Part shown: one piece after another, positions 16,581 to 25,898 of the stretch
How the letters are laid out: every line of letters begins with the position of its first letter
Numbering within the stretch: the first letter of the stretch is position 1
Source of the DNA: Nigerium sp.
GTDB lineage: Bacteria; Actinomycetota; Actinomycetes; Propionibacteriales; Propionibacteriaceae
Assembly (NCBI GenBank): GCA_016711325.1
Contig: JADJTH010000009.1
Span: forward strand, 310,001 to 374,000
Direction of reading: 5' to 3'
DNA: 64,000 nucleotides
Notes under the pieces: model-generated
Told to the model about the DNA's origin: nothing
What the model saw: the letters and a program-made list of their open reading frames with translations, nothing else
Databases searched by the model: none
Program-made: the position numbers and the translations under genes

Positions 16581-17998
16581 TCCCGCTCTCCTCCGAGGAT
16601 CGCGAGCAGTGCCGGGCCGGCCGCGGTCACGTTTCCCGCGCCGATGGTGAGCGCGAGGTCGCCCGGCCGGACGAGCCGGGCCAGCGCCGTCGCGGCGTCC
16701 GTCACGCCCTCGACGAGGGTGACCTCGCTCCCCCGCGCGCACACGCGCTCGGCGAGCACCTCCGAGGTGACGCCCGGGAAGTCGACGGCGTCCTCGCGGG
16801 CCGGATAGACCGCGCAGAGCACGATCACGTCGGCGAGAGTGAGCGCTTCGGCGAAGGCGTCCATGAAGTCACGCGTGCGGCTGAACAGGTGCGGCTGGAA
16901 GCAGGCGACGAGGCGTCCGCCCTCGGCCACGCGCGGGCGGGCCGCGCGCAGGACGGCGGCCACCTCGGTCGGGTGGTGGGCGTAGTCGTCGTACACCCGG
17001 ACGCCCGCCGCCTCGCCCTTGAACTCGAAGCGCCGCTGGGTGCCGGCGAACGCTCCGAGCGCGGCGCGCAGCGTGGCGCCGTCGACACCGAGCTCGCGAC
17101 CCACCGCATACGCCGCCGCGGCGTTGTGCAGGTTGAATCGGCCGGGCACGACCAGCTCGAGCCGGCCCCCTTCCTCACCGTCGTGCAGCGTGGCCGCCGT
17201 CGTGCGAGGGGTCAGCTCGAGGCCGTCCAGGCGCAGGTCGGCGTCGGCGGCCTCGCCGTAGGTGACGACCCGCTTGCCCGCCGCGCGCAGCCGGCTCGCC
17301 ACCTCGCGCGAGGCCGGCTCGTCGGCGGACGACACCACGACGCGGACCGCGCGGGCCGAGCCGATCTCGACGAACCCCTCGACGTAGCGCTCGGGCGTGC
17401 CCCAGTTGTCCAGGTGATCGGCCTCGATGTTGGTGATGACGACGATCTCGGCCGGGTACTGCAGGAACGAGCCGTCCGACTCGTCGGCCTCGACCGCGAA
17501 CGCCGGCCCTCCGCCGAGCGCGGCGCTCTCGCCCGACGCCGCCAGGGGCGACCCGATCACGTAGCCCGGGTCGGCGCCCGCTCCGATCAGCATCGTCGCG
17601 ACCATGCCGGTCGTGGTGGTCTTGCCGTGGGTGCCGGTGATCGCGATGCCGCGGCGTCCGAGCATCAGCGCCCCGAGCGCCGCCGAGCGGTGCCACACCC
17701 GCAGGCCGCGCCGCCGGGCCTCGTCGAGCTCGGCGTTGCCCGGCTTGATCGCCGACGACACCACCACGGTGCGCGCATCGCCGAGCTGGGCCGCGTCGTG
17801 CCCCACGTGGGTACGGACGCCCGCCGCCGCGAGCTTGCGCAAGGCCGCCGAGTCGTCGCGGTCGGAGCCGGAGACCTCGACCCCGAGGTCGGCGTACGCC
17901 TGCGCGATGCCGCTCATGCCCGCCCCGCCGATGGCGATGAAGTGCACCGGCCCCACCTCGGTGGCGGGCAGCAGCGCAACGGGGGTGACCAGCGCCAT
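16577..17998 (-). CDS. murC: UDP-N-acetylmuramate-L-alanine ligase
   Basis: MurC adds L-alanine to UDP-MurNAc with ATP, the first peptide-stem step. At 473 residues it is full length. The N-terminal Rossmann motif is HFIAIGGAGMSGIAQ, the P-loop is ITGTHGKTTTTGM, and EADESDGSFL, TNIEADHLDNW and YDDYAHHPTEV are the Mur ligase signatures. It lies between murG (1-bp gap) and ftsQ (4-nt overlap). Confidence 0.97.
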   Translation of the reverse strand: MALVTPVALLPATEVGPVHFIAIGGAGMSGIAQAYADLGVEVSGSDRDDSAALRKLAAAGVRTHVGHDAAQLGDARTVVVSSAIKPGNAELDEARRRGLRVWHRSAALGALMLGRRGIAITGTHGKTTTTGMVATMLIGAGADPGYVIGSPLAASGESAALGGGPAFAVEADESDGSFLQYPAEIVVITNIEADHLDNWGTPERYVEGFVEIGSARAVRVVVSSADEPASREVASRLRAAGKRVVTYGEAADADLRLDGLELTPRTTAATLHDGEEGGRLELVVPGRFNLHNAAAAYAVGRELGVDGATLRAALGAFAGTQRRFEFKGEAAGVRVYDDYAHHPTEVAAVLRAARPRVAEGGRLVACFQPHLFSRTRDFMDAFAEALTLADVIVLCAVYPAREDAVDFPGVTSEVLAERVCARGSEVTLVEGVTDAATALARLVRPGDLALTIGAGNVTAAGPALLAILGGERE

Positions 17999-17999
17999 G

Positions 18000-19103
18000 T
18001 CAGCGCCCCGCCGCCGCGTCGAGGACGATGGCGGCCAGATCGCGGGCGGCGTCGCGCGGCACCAGCCCGCCCAGCGCCGCGCTCATGGTGGCCAGCGTCC
18101 CGGGATCGGTGATGCGCGGCAGCACCTCGCCCAGCAGGCGCGCGGCGTCCAGTTCGCCGTTGGGGACGAGCACCGCGGCGTCCGCCTCGATCAGGAAGTC
18201 GGCGTTGCGCGCCTGCTCGCCGTTGCCGTGCGGCAGGGGCACGAACAGCGTCGGCAGGCCGACGGTGGCCGTCTCGACGACGGTGCCCGCGCCCGAGCGT
18301 GCCACCATCATGTCGGCGGCGGCGTAGGCATCCTCCATCGCGTCGACGTAGCCGACGGGGACGTAGGCGGCGCCCGTTCCGGGGTCGGTCGTCCGTTCCG
18401 GCGCAGCGCCCGCGTTCTTGGGACCGAGCACGTGCAGCACGCTGACCCCCGCGCGCAGCAGGTCGGGCATGGCGTCGATCGTGGCGGTGTTGATCGCCAC
18501 CGCGCCCTGCGAGCCGCCCGAGACGAGCAGCACCGGCCCGGGCGGCAGCGCCCACGCGGCACGCGCCGCGTCGCGCCGGGCGGCCCTGTCCAGGTCGGAG
18601 ATGGCGGCCCGCACCGGCAGCCCGACGTAGCGCGCGCCGGGCAGCGGCGTGCCGGGAAACGACACCGCGACCACCCGCGCGAACCGGGCTGCCACCTTGT
18701 TGGCCAGGCCCGGCACCGCGTTCTGCTCGTGGATCACCACCGGCAGCTTCGCCCGGCGGGCAGCCAGGTAGACCGGGAGGGAGACGTACCCGCCGAAGCC
18801 GACGACGGCGTCGGCCCCGACCTCGTCGAGGATCGCGCGCGCCTGGCGGACCGCACCGAACAGGCGTCCGGGAACGGCGAACAGCGCCGGGGTGAGCCGG
18901 CGCGGCATCGGCACGGGCGGGATCATCCGCAGGGGCAGGCCGGCGGCGGGGATCACGGTCGATTCCAGGCCTTTCGGCGTGCCGATGCAGGTGAGCAGGA
19001 TCCCGCCCTCGGCGTCGGTGGCCTCGCGCAGCCGTTCGGCGGTGGCGATCAGCGGCGACGTGTGCCCGGCTGTTCCTCCGCCGGCCAGAACGATTGAGAC
19101 CAT
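18000..19103 (-). CDS. murG: UDP-GlcNAc:lipid I GlcNAc transferase
   Basis: MurG makes lipid II by adding GlcNAc to lipid I on the inner membrane face. The 367-residue GT-B enzyme begins IVLAGGGTAGHTSPLIA, has GFGGYVSLPVYLAA and HEQNAVPGLANK in the acceptor domain, and SGGSQGAVAIN, MVARSGAGTVVE and PHGNGEQARNADFL in the donor domain. The ATG was chosen for its position at the glycine-rich loop and the AGGAGA upstream. Confidence 0.97.
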   Translation of the reverse strand: MVSIVLAGGGTAGHTSPLIATAERLREATDAEGGILLTCIGTPKGLESTVIPAAGLPLRMIPPVPMPRRLTPALFAVPGRLFGAVRQARAILDEVGADAVVGFGGYVSLPVYLAARRAKLPVVIHEQNAVPGLANKVAARFARVVAVSFPGTPLPGARYVGLPVRAAISDLDRAARRDAARAAWALPPGPVLLVSGGSQGAVAINTATIDAMPDLLRAGVSVLHVLGPKNAGAAPERTTDPGTGAAYVPVGYVDAMEDAYAAADMMVARSGAGTVVETATVGLPTLFVPLPHGNGEQARNADFLIEADAAVLVPNGELDAARLLGEVLPRITDPGTLATMSAALGGLVPRDAARDLAAIVLDAAAGR

Positions 19104-19111
19104 GACTCTCC

Positions 19112-20401
19112 TCACTTGGCCCGGCGCCGGCCGGGCAGGACCATCGACAGGCGGCGGCGCGGGCCGCGCGCGGCGGCGCGGCTCTTCAGCCAGGCGGCCG
19201 CGTCGGGTTCCTCGCGCGCGCAGGCGACCAGGATGCCGATCGCGGCGACGTTGGCGACCATCGCCGAACCGCCGTAGGACAAGAACGGGAGGGGGACGCC
19301 CAGCACCGGCAGCATGCGCAGGACGACCATGATGTTGATCAGGGCCTGCAGCAGCAGCCAGGCGGTGATTCCCGACGCGACGAGGCGTCCGAAGAACGAC
19401 GGCGTGCGCAGCGCGATCCGGATGCCGCCCCAGGCCAGCAGCACGAACAGCACGAGCACCGCGAGGGTGCCGATCAGGCCGAGCTCCTCGCCGATCACGG
19501 CGAGCACGTAGTCGGTGTGCGGCGCTTGCGCGAGGCTTCCCCACTTCTGCCGGCTGCGGCCCAAACCCATGCCCAGCCAGCCGCCGCTGGCCAGCCCGTA
19601 GAGCGCCTGCATCGGCTGGTGGTTGATGCCGGTCAGGTCGGCGGTCGGGTCGAAGAACCCGAAGATGCGCGCCAGCCGCGACTGATGCCCGGTAAGGATC
19701 AGGAGGCCCACGCCGCCGGCCGCGAGCGCGAAGATCGAACCGAGCACCCGCCAGGGCGCCCCGACGCACCACAGGACCGCGAGCATGATGGCGCCCATGA
19801 TCATCGCGGTGCCCAGGTCGTGCTGCAGGACGACCAGGGCGATCAGCCCCAGCGAGAACGGCACGAACGGCACGAGCAGGTGCTTGGGCTCGTGGAGCAG
19901 CGCCCGCTTGTTGGTGAGCACGGCCGCGCCCCACACCACCAGCGCGAGCTTCGCCGTCTCGGCGGGCTGGAAGCGGATCATCGAGTCCGCACCGCCGATG
20001 GCCAGCCAGTTGTTGTTGCCGCCCACGCCATGACCGAGGCCCGGCACGAAGGTGAGACACAGGGTGAGCGCCGCGAGGAAGTAGAACAGCCATCCCAGCT
20101 GACGAAGCCTGGCGGGCGGCATCCGCGCCATCAGGATCCCGGCGATCACGGCGACCACCAGGAACGCCAGGTGACGCTGGACGAAGAAGAAGGCGTTGTC
20201 GAACTGCTTCTGCGCGACCACGGTGGACGCCGACCACACCATGAGCACACCCAGGCCCACCAGGATGGCCGTCGGGACCGCGACGAGCGCCATGTCGGCC
20301 ATCGGATGGGACAGCCATCCCGCCGCCTGGTCGGTCACCGACGCGCGGGACGCCGTGCGCTCGGCCTCGCCCACAGGCTTGGTGGGGGTCTGCACCGCCA
20401 T
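19112..20401 (-). CDS. ftsW: Lipid II polymerase FtsW
   Basis: A SEDS glycosyltransferase that polymerises septal glycan with its partner FtsI. The 429-residue product has about ten membrane helices; the large extracytoplasmic loop after GNNNWLAIGG and the motifs QPAETAKLALV, LVVLQHDLGTAMI, LGRSRQKWGSL and PFLSYGGSAMVAN are typical. The ATG at 20401 has AGGAGG six bases upstream and is preferred. A GTG at 20431 that overlaps the murD stop (GTGA) would add ten residues. Confidence 0.95.
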   Translation of the reverse strand: MAVQTPTKPVGEAERTASRASVTDQAAGWLSHPMADMALVAVPTAILVGLGVLMVWSASTVVAQKQFDNAFFFVQRHLAFLVVAVIAGILMARMPPARLRQLGWLFYFLAALTLCLTFVPGLGHGVGGNNNWLAIGGADSMIRFQPAETAKLALVVWGAAVLTNKRALLHEPKHLLVPFVPFSLGLIALVVLQHDLGTAMIMGAIMLAVLWCVGAPWRVLGSIFALAAGGVGLLILTGHQSRLARIFGFFDPTADLTGINHQPMQALYGLASGGWLGMGLGRSRQKWGSLAQAPHTDYVLAVIGEELGLIGTLAVLVLFVLLAWGGIRIALRTPSFFGRLVASGITAWLLLQALINIMVVLRMLPVLGVPLPFLSYGGSAMVANVAAIGILVACAREEPDAAAWLKSRAAARGPRRRLSMVLPGRRRAK

Positions 20402-20427
20402 GGTCGTCCTCCTCGTCTGCTCGTTCG

Positions 20428-21897
20428 TCACCGGTGGTCGGTCAGGCTCCGCGCCGCGTCGGTGAAGTCACGACCGCGAGCGGCGTACCCGGGCCACATG
20501 TCCAGGCTCGCGCACCCGGGCGCCATCAGCACGGTGTCCCCCGGCGCCGCCATGCCCGCGGCGGCCCGGACGGCCTCGGCCATGGTCCTAGTCTCACGGG
20601 AGTCCAGAACGATCACCGGGACGCCGGGCGCGTGTCGGGCGAGCGCGTCCGCGATGACGCCGCGGTCGACGCCGAGCAGGACCGCGCCCTTGAGTTTGGG
20701 ACCGTAGCGGGTGACGAGGTCGTCGAACGCGGTGCCCTTGGCCTGGCCGCCGGCGATCCACACGATCGAGTCGAACGCGCGCATCGAGGACGCGGCGGCG
20801 TGCGGGTTGGTCGCCTTCGAGTCGTCGACGTAGCGGACGCCGTCGGCCTCGGCGACGGTCTGGATGCGGTGGTCGCCGATCTCGAGGTCGCGCAGCCCCT
20901 GCGCGACGGCCTGAGGCGGGACGCCGAAGCTGCGCGCGAGCGCGGCCGCGGCGAGCGCGTTCTCGACGTTGTGCGGCGCGAACGGGCGGACGTCGGTCAG
21001 CTCCGCCAGCGGCATCGCCGAGTCGCGGCGCTGCTCGATGAACGCCCGGTCGACCAGGAGTTCGTCGACGACTCCGAGCATGGACGGTGCCGGCACCCCG
21101 TACCGGAAGCCGATGGCGCGGGCGCCGTCCGCGACGTCGGCGTCCTCGACCATGGCCTCGGTCGCCGGGTCGTCGGCGTTGTACACGCACGCGTGGGTGA
21201 CGCCGCGGTAGATCGTCGCCTTGTCGGCCGCGTAGGCCGCGAAGGGATCGGACGTGTGCGCGTACCACTCGAGGTGGTCGGGCTGAAGGTTCAGCACGGC
21301 GGCCGAGTGCAGTGCCAGCGATGCGCTCCAGTGCAGTTGGAAGCTGGACAGCTCGACGGCGAGCACGTCGTAGTCGACGTCGTCGAGCAGCGCCTCGACG
21401 ATCGGACGCCCCACGTTGCCGACCGCGTCGGCCTTCAGCCCGGCGGCGTTCAGCATGGACGCCAGCATGGTCGTGGTCGTGGTCTTGCCGTTGGTGCCGG
21501 TGACGCCGAGCCACGGCACCACGCGGTCGGGCTGCATCATCCGCCAGGCCAGCTCGACCTCGCACCACACGGGGACGCCGCGCTCGACGGCCTGCCGCAG
21601 CAACGCGGACGTGGGGCGCCAGCCCGGCGAGGTCACCACGAGGTCGACGCCGCCGGGCAGGGCCGCGGTCGAGCCCGCACCCAGCCGGACCTCGACGTCG
21701 AGGCGTCCGAGCAGATCGGCCTTCTCGCGGTTGGCGGGCGAGTCGGCGTCGTCCAGCACGACGATGCGCCCGGCGCCCAGAGCCAGCAGCCCGTCGACGG
21801 CGGCGAATCCGGAGGTGCCCAGCCCCGCGACGACCACGGTCGCCTCACCCCACGGCGAGAGCCGGTCGGCCCGATCGATCCACTCGCGCGCGCTCAT
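20428..21897 (-). CDS. murD: UDP-MurNAc-L-alanine:D-glutamate ligase
   Basis: MurD adds D-glutamate to the growing stem peptide. The 489 residues contain the N-terminal VVVAGLGTSGFAAVDGL, the P-loop GVTGTNGKTTTTTM, VELSSFQLH, NLQPDHLEWY and VDDSKATNPHAA. The start overlaps the mraY stop (ATGA) and the end approaches ftsW. Confidence 0.97.
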   Translation of the reverse strand: MSAREWIDRADRLSPWGEATVVVAGLGTSGFAAVDGLLALGAGRIVVLDDADSPANREKADLLGRLDVEVRLGAGSTAALPGGVDLVVTSPGWRPTSALLRQAVERGVPVWCEVELAWRMMQPDRVVPWLGVTGTNGKTTTTTMLASMLNAAGLKADAVGNVGRPIVEALLDDVDYDVLAVELSSFQLHWSASLALHSAAVLNLQPDHLEWYAHTSDPFAAYAADKATIYRGVTHACVYNADDPATEAMVEDADVADGARAIGFRYGVPAPSMLGVVDELLVDRAFIEQRRDSAMPLAELTDVRPFAPHNVENALAAAALARSFGVPPQAVAQGLRDLEIGDHRIQTVAEADGVRYVDDSKATNPHAAASSMRAFDSIVWIAGGQAKGTAFDDLVTRYGPKLKGAVLLGVDRGVIADALARHAPGVPVIVLDSRETRTMAEAVRAAAGMAAPGDTVLMAPGCASLDMWPGYAARGRDFTDAARSLTDHR

Positions 21898-22976
21898 CCG
21901 ATCAGGTCCGTTCCCGCGACCCACTCGGCATAGAACAGGCCCAGCCCCGCGGCCACGAAGATGCCGCAGATGATCCAGAACCGGACGACGACCGTCTGCT
22001 CGGCCCACCCCTTCATCTCGAAGTGATGATGCAGCGGCGCCATCTTGAACAGCCGCTTGCCGCCGGTCAGCTTGAAGTAGCCGACCTGGAGCACGACCGA
22101 CAGCGTGATCAGCACGAACATGCCGCCCAGGATCACGGCGAGCAGTTCGGTGCGGGTGAGGACGGCCAGGCCGGCCACGGCACCGCCGAGCGCGAGGGAG
22201 CCCGAGTCCCCCATGAAGATCTTGGCCGGGGACGCGTTCCACCACAGGAAGCCGAAGGTCGCGCCGGCGAGGGCGAGTGAGACGGCGGCGAGGTCGTTGG
22301 GATCGCGCACCTCGTAACACATCGGCCCGGCGGTCGACAGGCGGCTGCACCACTGGGAGTGCTGCCAGAAGTTCACCAGCGCGTAGGCGACGAACACCAT
22401 GGTCGTCAGGCCGGTCGCCAGGCCGTCGAGGCCGTCGGACAGGTTCACGCCGTTGGAGAACGCGGCGATGATGAAGATGATCCATGCCATGCCGAGCCAC
22501 GGGCCCAGGTGCAGCCACTGGATGTCGCGCAGGAACGAGACGTACTGGCTGCCCGGGCTGATGCCGCGTCCGTCGGGGAACTGGAAGCAGGCCCATGCGA
22601 ACCCGATCGCGATCAGCCCCTGCAGGATCAGCTTCGCGCGGCTGTTCAGGCCGAGGCTGCGCGCCCGCGAGATCTTGATCCAGTCGTCGAGGAAGCCGAC
22701 GAATCCGAGGCCCACGAACAGGCCGAGCAGCAGCACGCCGGACGCCGTGGGCGGCGTCCACAGCACCAGGTGCGCGAGCAGGTAGGCCATGAGCACCGCG
22801 CCGATGATCGCCACCCCGCCCATCGTCGGCGTGCCGGCCTTCTTCAGGTGCGTCTGGGGGCCGTCGTCACGGACGTGCTGCCCGTAACCGCGGCGCACGA
22901 GCACGCGGATCGCCAGGCGCGTGCCGAGCATTGCGCCGATCAGGCCGAGCGCGCCGGCCAGCAGGATCAACCTCAT
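21894..22976 (-). CDS. mraY: Phospho-MurNAc-pentapeptide transferase
   Basis: MraY transfers phospho-MurNAc-pentapeptide to undecaprenyl phosphate to form lipid I. The 360-residue integral membrane protein has about ten helices and the catalytic segments KKAGTPTMGG, LGFVGFLDDWIK, NGVNLSDGLDGLATG, FMGDSGSLALGG and MAPLHHHFEMKGW. It overlaps murF upstream and murD downstream by 4 nt each. Confidence 0.98.
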   Translation of the reverse strand: MRLILLAGALGLIGAMLGTRLAIRVLVRRGYGQHVRDDGPQTHLKKAGTPTMGGVAIIGAVLMAYLLAHLVLWTPPTASGVLLLGLFVGLGFVGFLDDWIKISRARSLGLNSRAKLILQGLIAIGFAWACFQFPDGRGISPGSQYVSFLRDIQWLHLGPWLGMAWIIFIIAAFSNGVNLSDGLDGLATGLTTMVFVAYALVNFWQHSQWCSRLSTAGPMCYEVRDPNDLAAVSLALAGATFGFLWWNASPAKIFMGDSGSLALGGAVAGLAVLTRTELLAVILGGMFVLITLSVVLQVGYFKLTGGKRLFKMAPLHHHFEMKGWAEQTVVVRFWIICGIFVAAGLGLFYAEWVAGTDLIG

Positions 22977-24400
22977 CCGCGTGCTCCTTCGTCGTCGGCG
23001 GCCAGTGCGTCCGCCACGGTTTCCAGCTTGAGACCGCGCGAGGCCTTGACGAGCACCACGTCGCGCGGGCCGAGGGTGGCGCGCAGGTGGCGCACGATCT
23101 CGTCGGTGCTCCCTCGATGGTGACTGCGCCCGCCCGCATCGGCAAACCCGGACGCCAACACCGCGGCGAACGCGCCGGTGGCCACCAGTTCGTCGACACC
23201 CAGCGACGCCGCCAGTGCCCCCACCTCACGGTGGGCCTGCTCGGCGGTCGCGCCGAGTTCGAGCATGTCGCCGAGGACGGCGACGAGGCGTCCGCCGGGC
23301 CGCCGCAGTCCGCGCAGGCTGTGCAGTGCGGCGCTCATCGAGTCGGGGTTGGCGTTGTAGGCGTCGTTGACGACGTTCAGCCCGTCCGCGCGGGTGCTGA
23401 GCTCCATGCGCCAGCGCGACAGCGGGCCGGCCTCGCTGAGCGCGGCGGCGACGCCGTCGAGCGGAAGACCGGCGGCCAGCGCGATGGCCGCCGCGGCGAG
23501 CGCGTTGTCCACGCTCTTCTCGCCGAGCACGCGCAGACTCACCGGCGCGACGCCGGACGCGGTGCCGGCGGCATGAAGGGTGAAGGAGTGCCGCTGGTTG
23601 CCGTCGGCGGCGACGCCGGACGCCCACACGCGCAGCTCGCCGGTCTCCGGCTCGCCCCGCACGCTGAAGAAGGCCAGGTGCCCCCGGGTGCGCGGTGCCA
23701 TCGCGGCGACCCGCGGGTCGTCGGCGTTCAGGACGGCCCAGCCGCCGCGGCCGAGCGCCTCGACCAGCTCGCCCTTGGCCGCGGCAATCCCCTCGACGGA
23801 GCCGAACTCGCCGACGTGGGCGTGGCCCACGTTGAGGACGGCACCGATGTCGGGCGGTGTGATGGCGGTCAGGGCGGCGATGTGCCCGGCGCCCCGCGAG
23901 CCCATCTCGCTGACGAGGTAGCGGGTGCCCGCGTCGACGCGGCACGCGGTCAGCGGGGTCCCGATCTCGTTGTTGAACGAGCCGGGCGGCGCGACCGTCG
24001 CGCCGAACGCGGCGAGCACCTGGCTGACCAGGTCCTTGGTGGAGGTCTTGCCCGACGACCCGGTGATGCCGACCACCCTCATGCCGCGGTCGCGCCCGGC
24101 GTCCACGACGCTGCGGGCGAGCGCGGCGAACGCCGCGAGAGAGTCGTCGACGACCACCTGCGGCAGGTCGGCGTCGACCGGACGCGCGACGAGCGCGGCG
24201 CCGGCCCCGGCCTTCGCCGCCGCCGCCACGAACGCGTGACCGTCGACGCGCTCGCCGGGCAGCGCGACGAAGAGCGCGCCGCCGGACGCCTCGCGCGAGT
24301 CGAGGACCACCCCCGGCCCGACCAGCGCATGGGGATCGTCGCCGTCGCGCGGCGTGCCGCCCGTGATGGCGGCCAAAGTTCTCACCGTGATGCGTTCCAT
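22973..24400 (-). CDS. murF: UDP-MurNAc-tripeptide D-alanyl-D-alanine ligase
   Basis: MurF attaches D-Ala-D-Ala to complete the pentapeptide. The 475-residue ligase has LDSREASGGALFVALPGER in the substrate domain, the P-loop GITGSSGKTSTKDL, VSEMGSRGAGHI, NVGHAHVGEFGS and NDAYNANPDSM. The ATG has GGGGGAGA upstream and follows murE by one base. Confidence 0.97.
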   Translation of the reverse strand: MERITVRTLAAITGGTPRDGDDPHALVGPGVVLDSREASGGALFVALPGERVDGHAFVAAAAKAGAGAALVARPVDADLPQVVVDDSLAAFAALARSVVDAGRDRGMRVVGITGSSGKTSTKDLVSQVLAAFGATVAPPGSFNNEIGTPLTACRVDAGTRYLVSEMGSRGAGHIAALTAITPPDIGAVLNVGHAHVGEFGSVEGIAAAKGELVEALGRGGWAVLNADDPRVAAMAPRTRGHLAFFSVRGEPETGELRVWASGVAADGNQRHSFTLHAAGTASGVAPVSLRVLGEKSVDNALAAAAIALAAGLPLDGVAAALSEAGPLSRWRMELSTRADGLNVVNDAYNANPDSMSAALHSLRGLRRPGGRLVAVLGDMLELGATAEQAHREVGALAASLGVDELVATGAFAAVLASGFADAGGRSHHRGSTDEIVRHLRATLGPRDVVLVKASRGLKLETVADALAADDEGARG

Positions 24401-24401
24401 G

Positions 24402-25889
24402 TCATCTCCCCCAGACGTCGCGTAGCACGAGGACGTCGTCGAACGGGCTGGTCTGTCCAGCGATCTCTTGGCCCGCCTCGTGGCCCTTGCCGAGCACGGC
24501 CACCCAGTCGCCGGGGCGGGCGAGGCGTAGGGCGCGCGCGATGGCGTCGCGTCGAGGTCCGCCGTCGACGGCATCGGCCCCGCCCGCCTCGCGGGCGCCG
24601 GCGAGCACGGCCGCGCGGATCGCAGCCGGCTCCTCGGACCGCGGGTTGTCGTCGGTGACCACGACGATGTCGGCGTGCTCCGCGGCGGCACGCCCCATCG
24701 GGCCGCGCTTGGTCGCGTCCCGGTCGCCGCCCGCGCCGAGAACGGCGATCCGGCGTCCGGTGCGCGGCAGCGCGTCGAGTGCCGCCGCGACCGCCTGCGG
24801 CGTGTGGGCGAAGTCGACCACCGCATACGGGGCACCCTCGCCGAGGTCCACGCGCTGCATGCGGCCGGGGATCTGCGCGGGAAGCAGCGCGCGCGAGGCG
24901 GCGTCCACGTCGCAGCCGGCCGCACCCACCAGCGCGAGCGCGGTGACCGCATTGGCGACGTTGAACGCACCGAGCATCGACAGCGCGAACGTCGTCTCGC
25001 CCGCCGGGTGGGCGAGACGGACGTGCCATCCGCCGTCGGGGAGCGGAGTGGATCCCAGCACGCGGTAGTCGGCATCGCCGGCGTGGACCGTCGTGAGCCG
25101 GGCGGCGTCCTCGCCCGCGATGAGGCCGGCCAGGCGGCGGCCCCACGGATCGGCGGTGTTCACCACGGCGGCGCGGGTGCGGCCGCCCAGGAACAGCCGG
25201 GCCTTGGCCGCGAAATAGCCCTCCAGCGTGTGATGGAACTCCAGGTGATCCTGGCCGAGCATCGTGAACGCCGACGCCTCGAACGTCAGCCCGTCCACGC
25301 GGTGCAACGCCAGCGCGTGACTGCTGACCTCCATCGCCACGGCGTCCGCGCCGCGCTCGCGCATGACGGCGAGCAGCGCTTGCAGGTCGGGCGATTCGGG
25401 CGTGGTGATCGTGGTGCGGCTGCTCACCAGCGGCGTGCCGCCGACCCGGAAGCCGAGGGTGCCGATCGTGCCGACCCTGCGCCCCAGCCCTGCCAGCGCG
25501 GCCTCCAGCAGGCACACCGTGGAGGTCTTGCCGTTCGTGCCGGTGACCCCGAACAGGGCCACGTGGTCGCCCGGACGCCCGTACACGTCGGCTGCCACCT
25601 CCGCCATGGCGGCCCGCGGATCGTCGGCCAGCAGGAGCGGCAGGCCCGCACCGGCGGCCAGGGCCGCACCCGCGGCGTCCGTCAGCAGGGCGAGCGCCCC
25701 GGCGGCGCGGGCGTCGGCCGCGAACGCCGCCCCGTGCGCGCGCGAGCCGGGCAGGCCGACGTACAGGTCGCCGGGACGCACCCCGCGCGAGTCGAGCGTG
25801 ACGCCGCGGACGACGCCGTCCGCCCCCGGCACCAGCTGGGCCAGGGGAAGTCCGGGGTGCCCGGCAGGCCTGAGCGCGGTCGGATTCAT
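24402..25889 (-). CDS. murE: UDP-MurNAc-tripeptide synthetase
   Basis: MurE adds the third stem residue. The 495-residue enzyme has VTLDSRGVRPGDLYVGLPG, the P-loop GVTGTNGKTSTVCL, VAMEVSSHALAL, VDFAHTPQAV and DDNPRSEEP. The last motif (DNPR) is the pocket signature of diaminopimelate-adding enzymes, so a DAP-type cell wall is likely; LL- versus meso-DAP cannot be decided. It starts eight bases after the ftsI stop. Confidence 0.95.
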   Translation of the reverse strand: MNPTALRPAGHPGLPLAQLVPGADGVVRGVTLDSRGVRPGDLYVGLPGSRAHGAAFAADARAAGALALLTDAAGAALAAGAGLPLLLADDPRAAMAEVAADVYGRPGDHVALFGVTGTNGKTSTVCLLEAALAGLGRRVGTIGTLGFRVGGTPLVSSRTTITTPESPDLQALLAVMRERGADAVAMEVSSHALALHRVDGLTFEASAFTMLGQDHLEFHHTLEGYFAAKARLFLGGRTRAAVVNTADPWGRRLAGLIAGEDAARLTTVHAGDADYRVLGSTPLPDGGWHVRLAHPAGETTFALSMLGAFNVANAVTALALVGAAGCDVDAASRALLPAQIPGRMQRVDLGEGAPYAVVDFAHTPQAVAAALDALPRTGRRIAVLGAGGDRDATKRGPMGRAAAEHADIVVVTDDNPRSEEPAAIRAAVLAGAREAGGADAVDGGPRRDAIARALRLARPGDWVAVLGKGHEAGQEIAGQTSPFDDVLVLRDVWGR

Positions 25890-25898
25890 CGGTCGGAT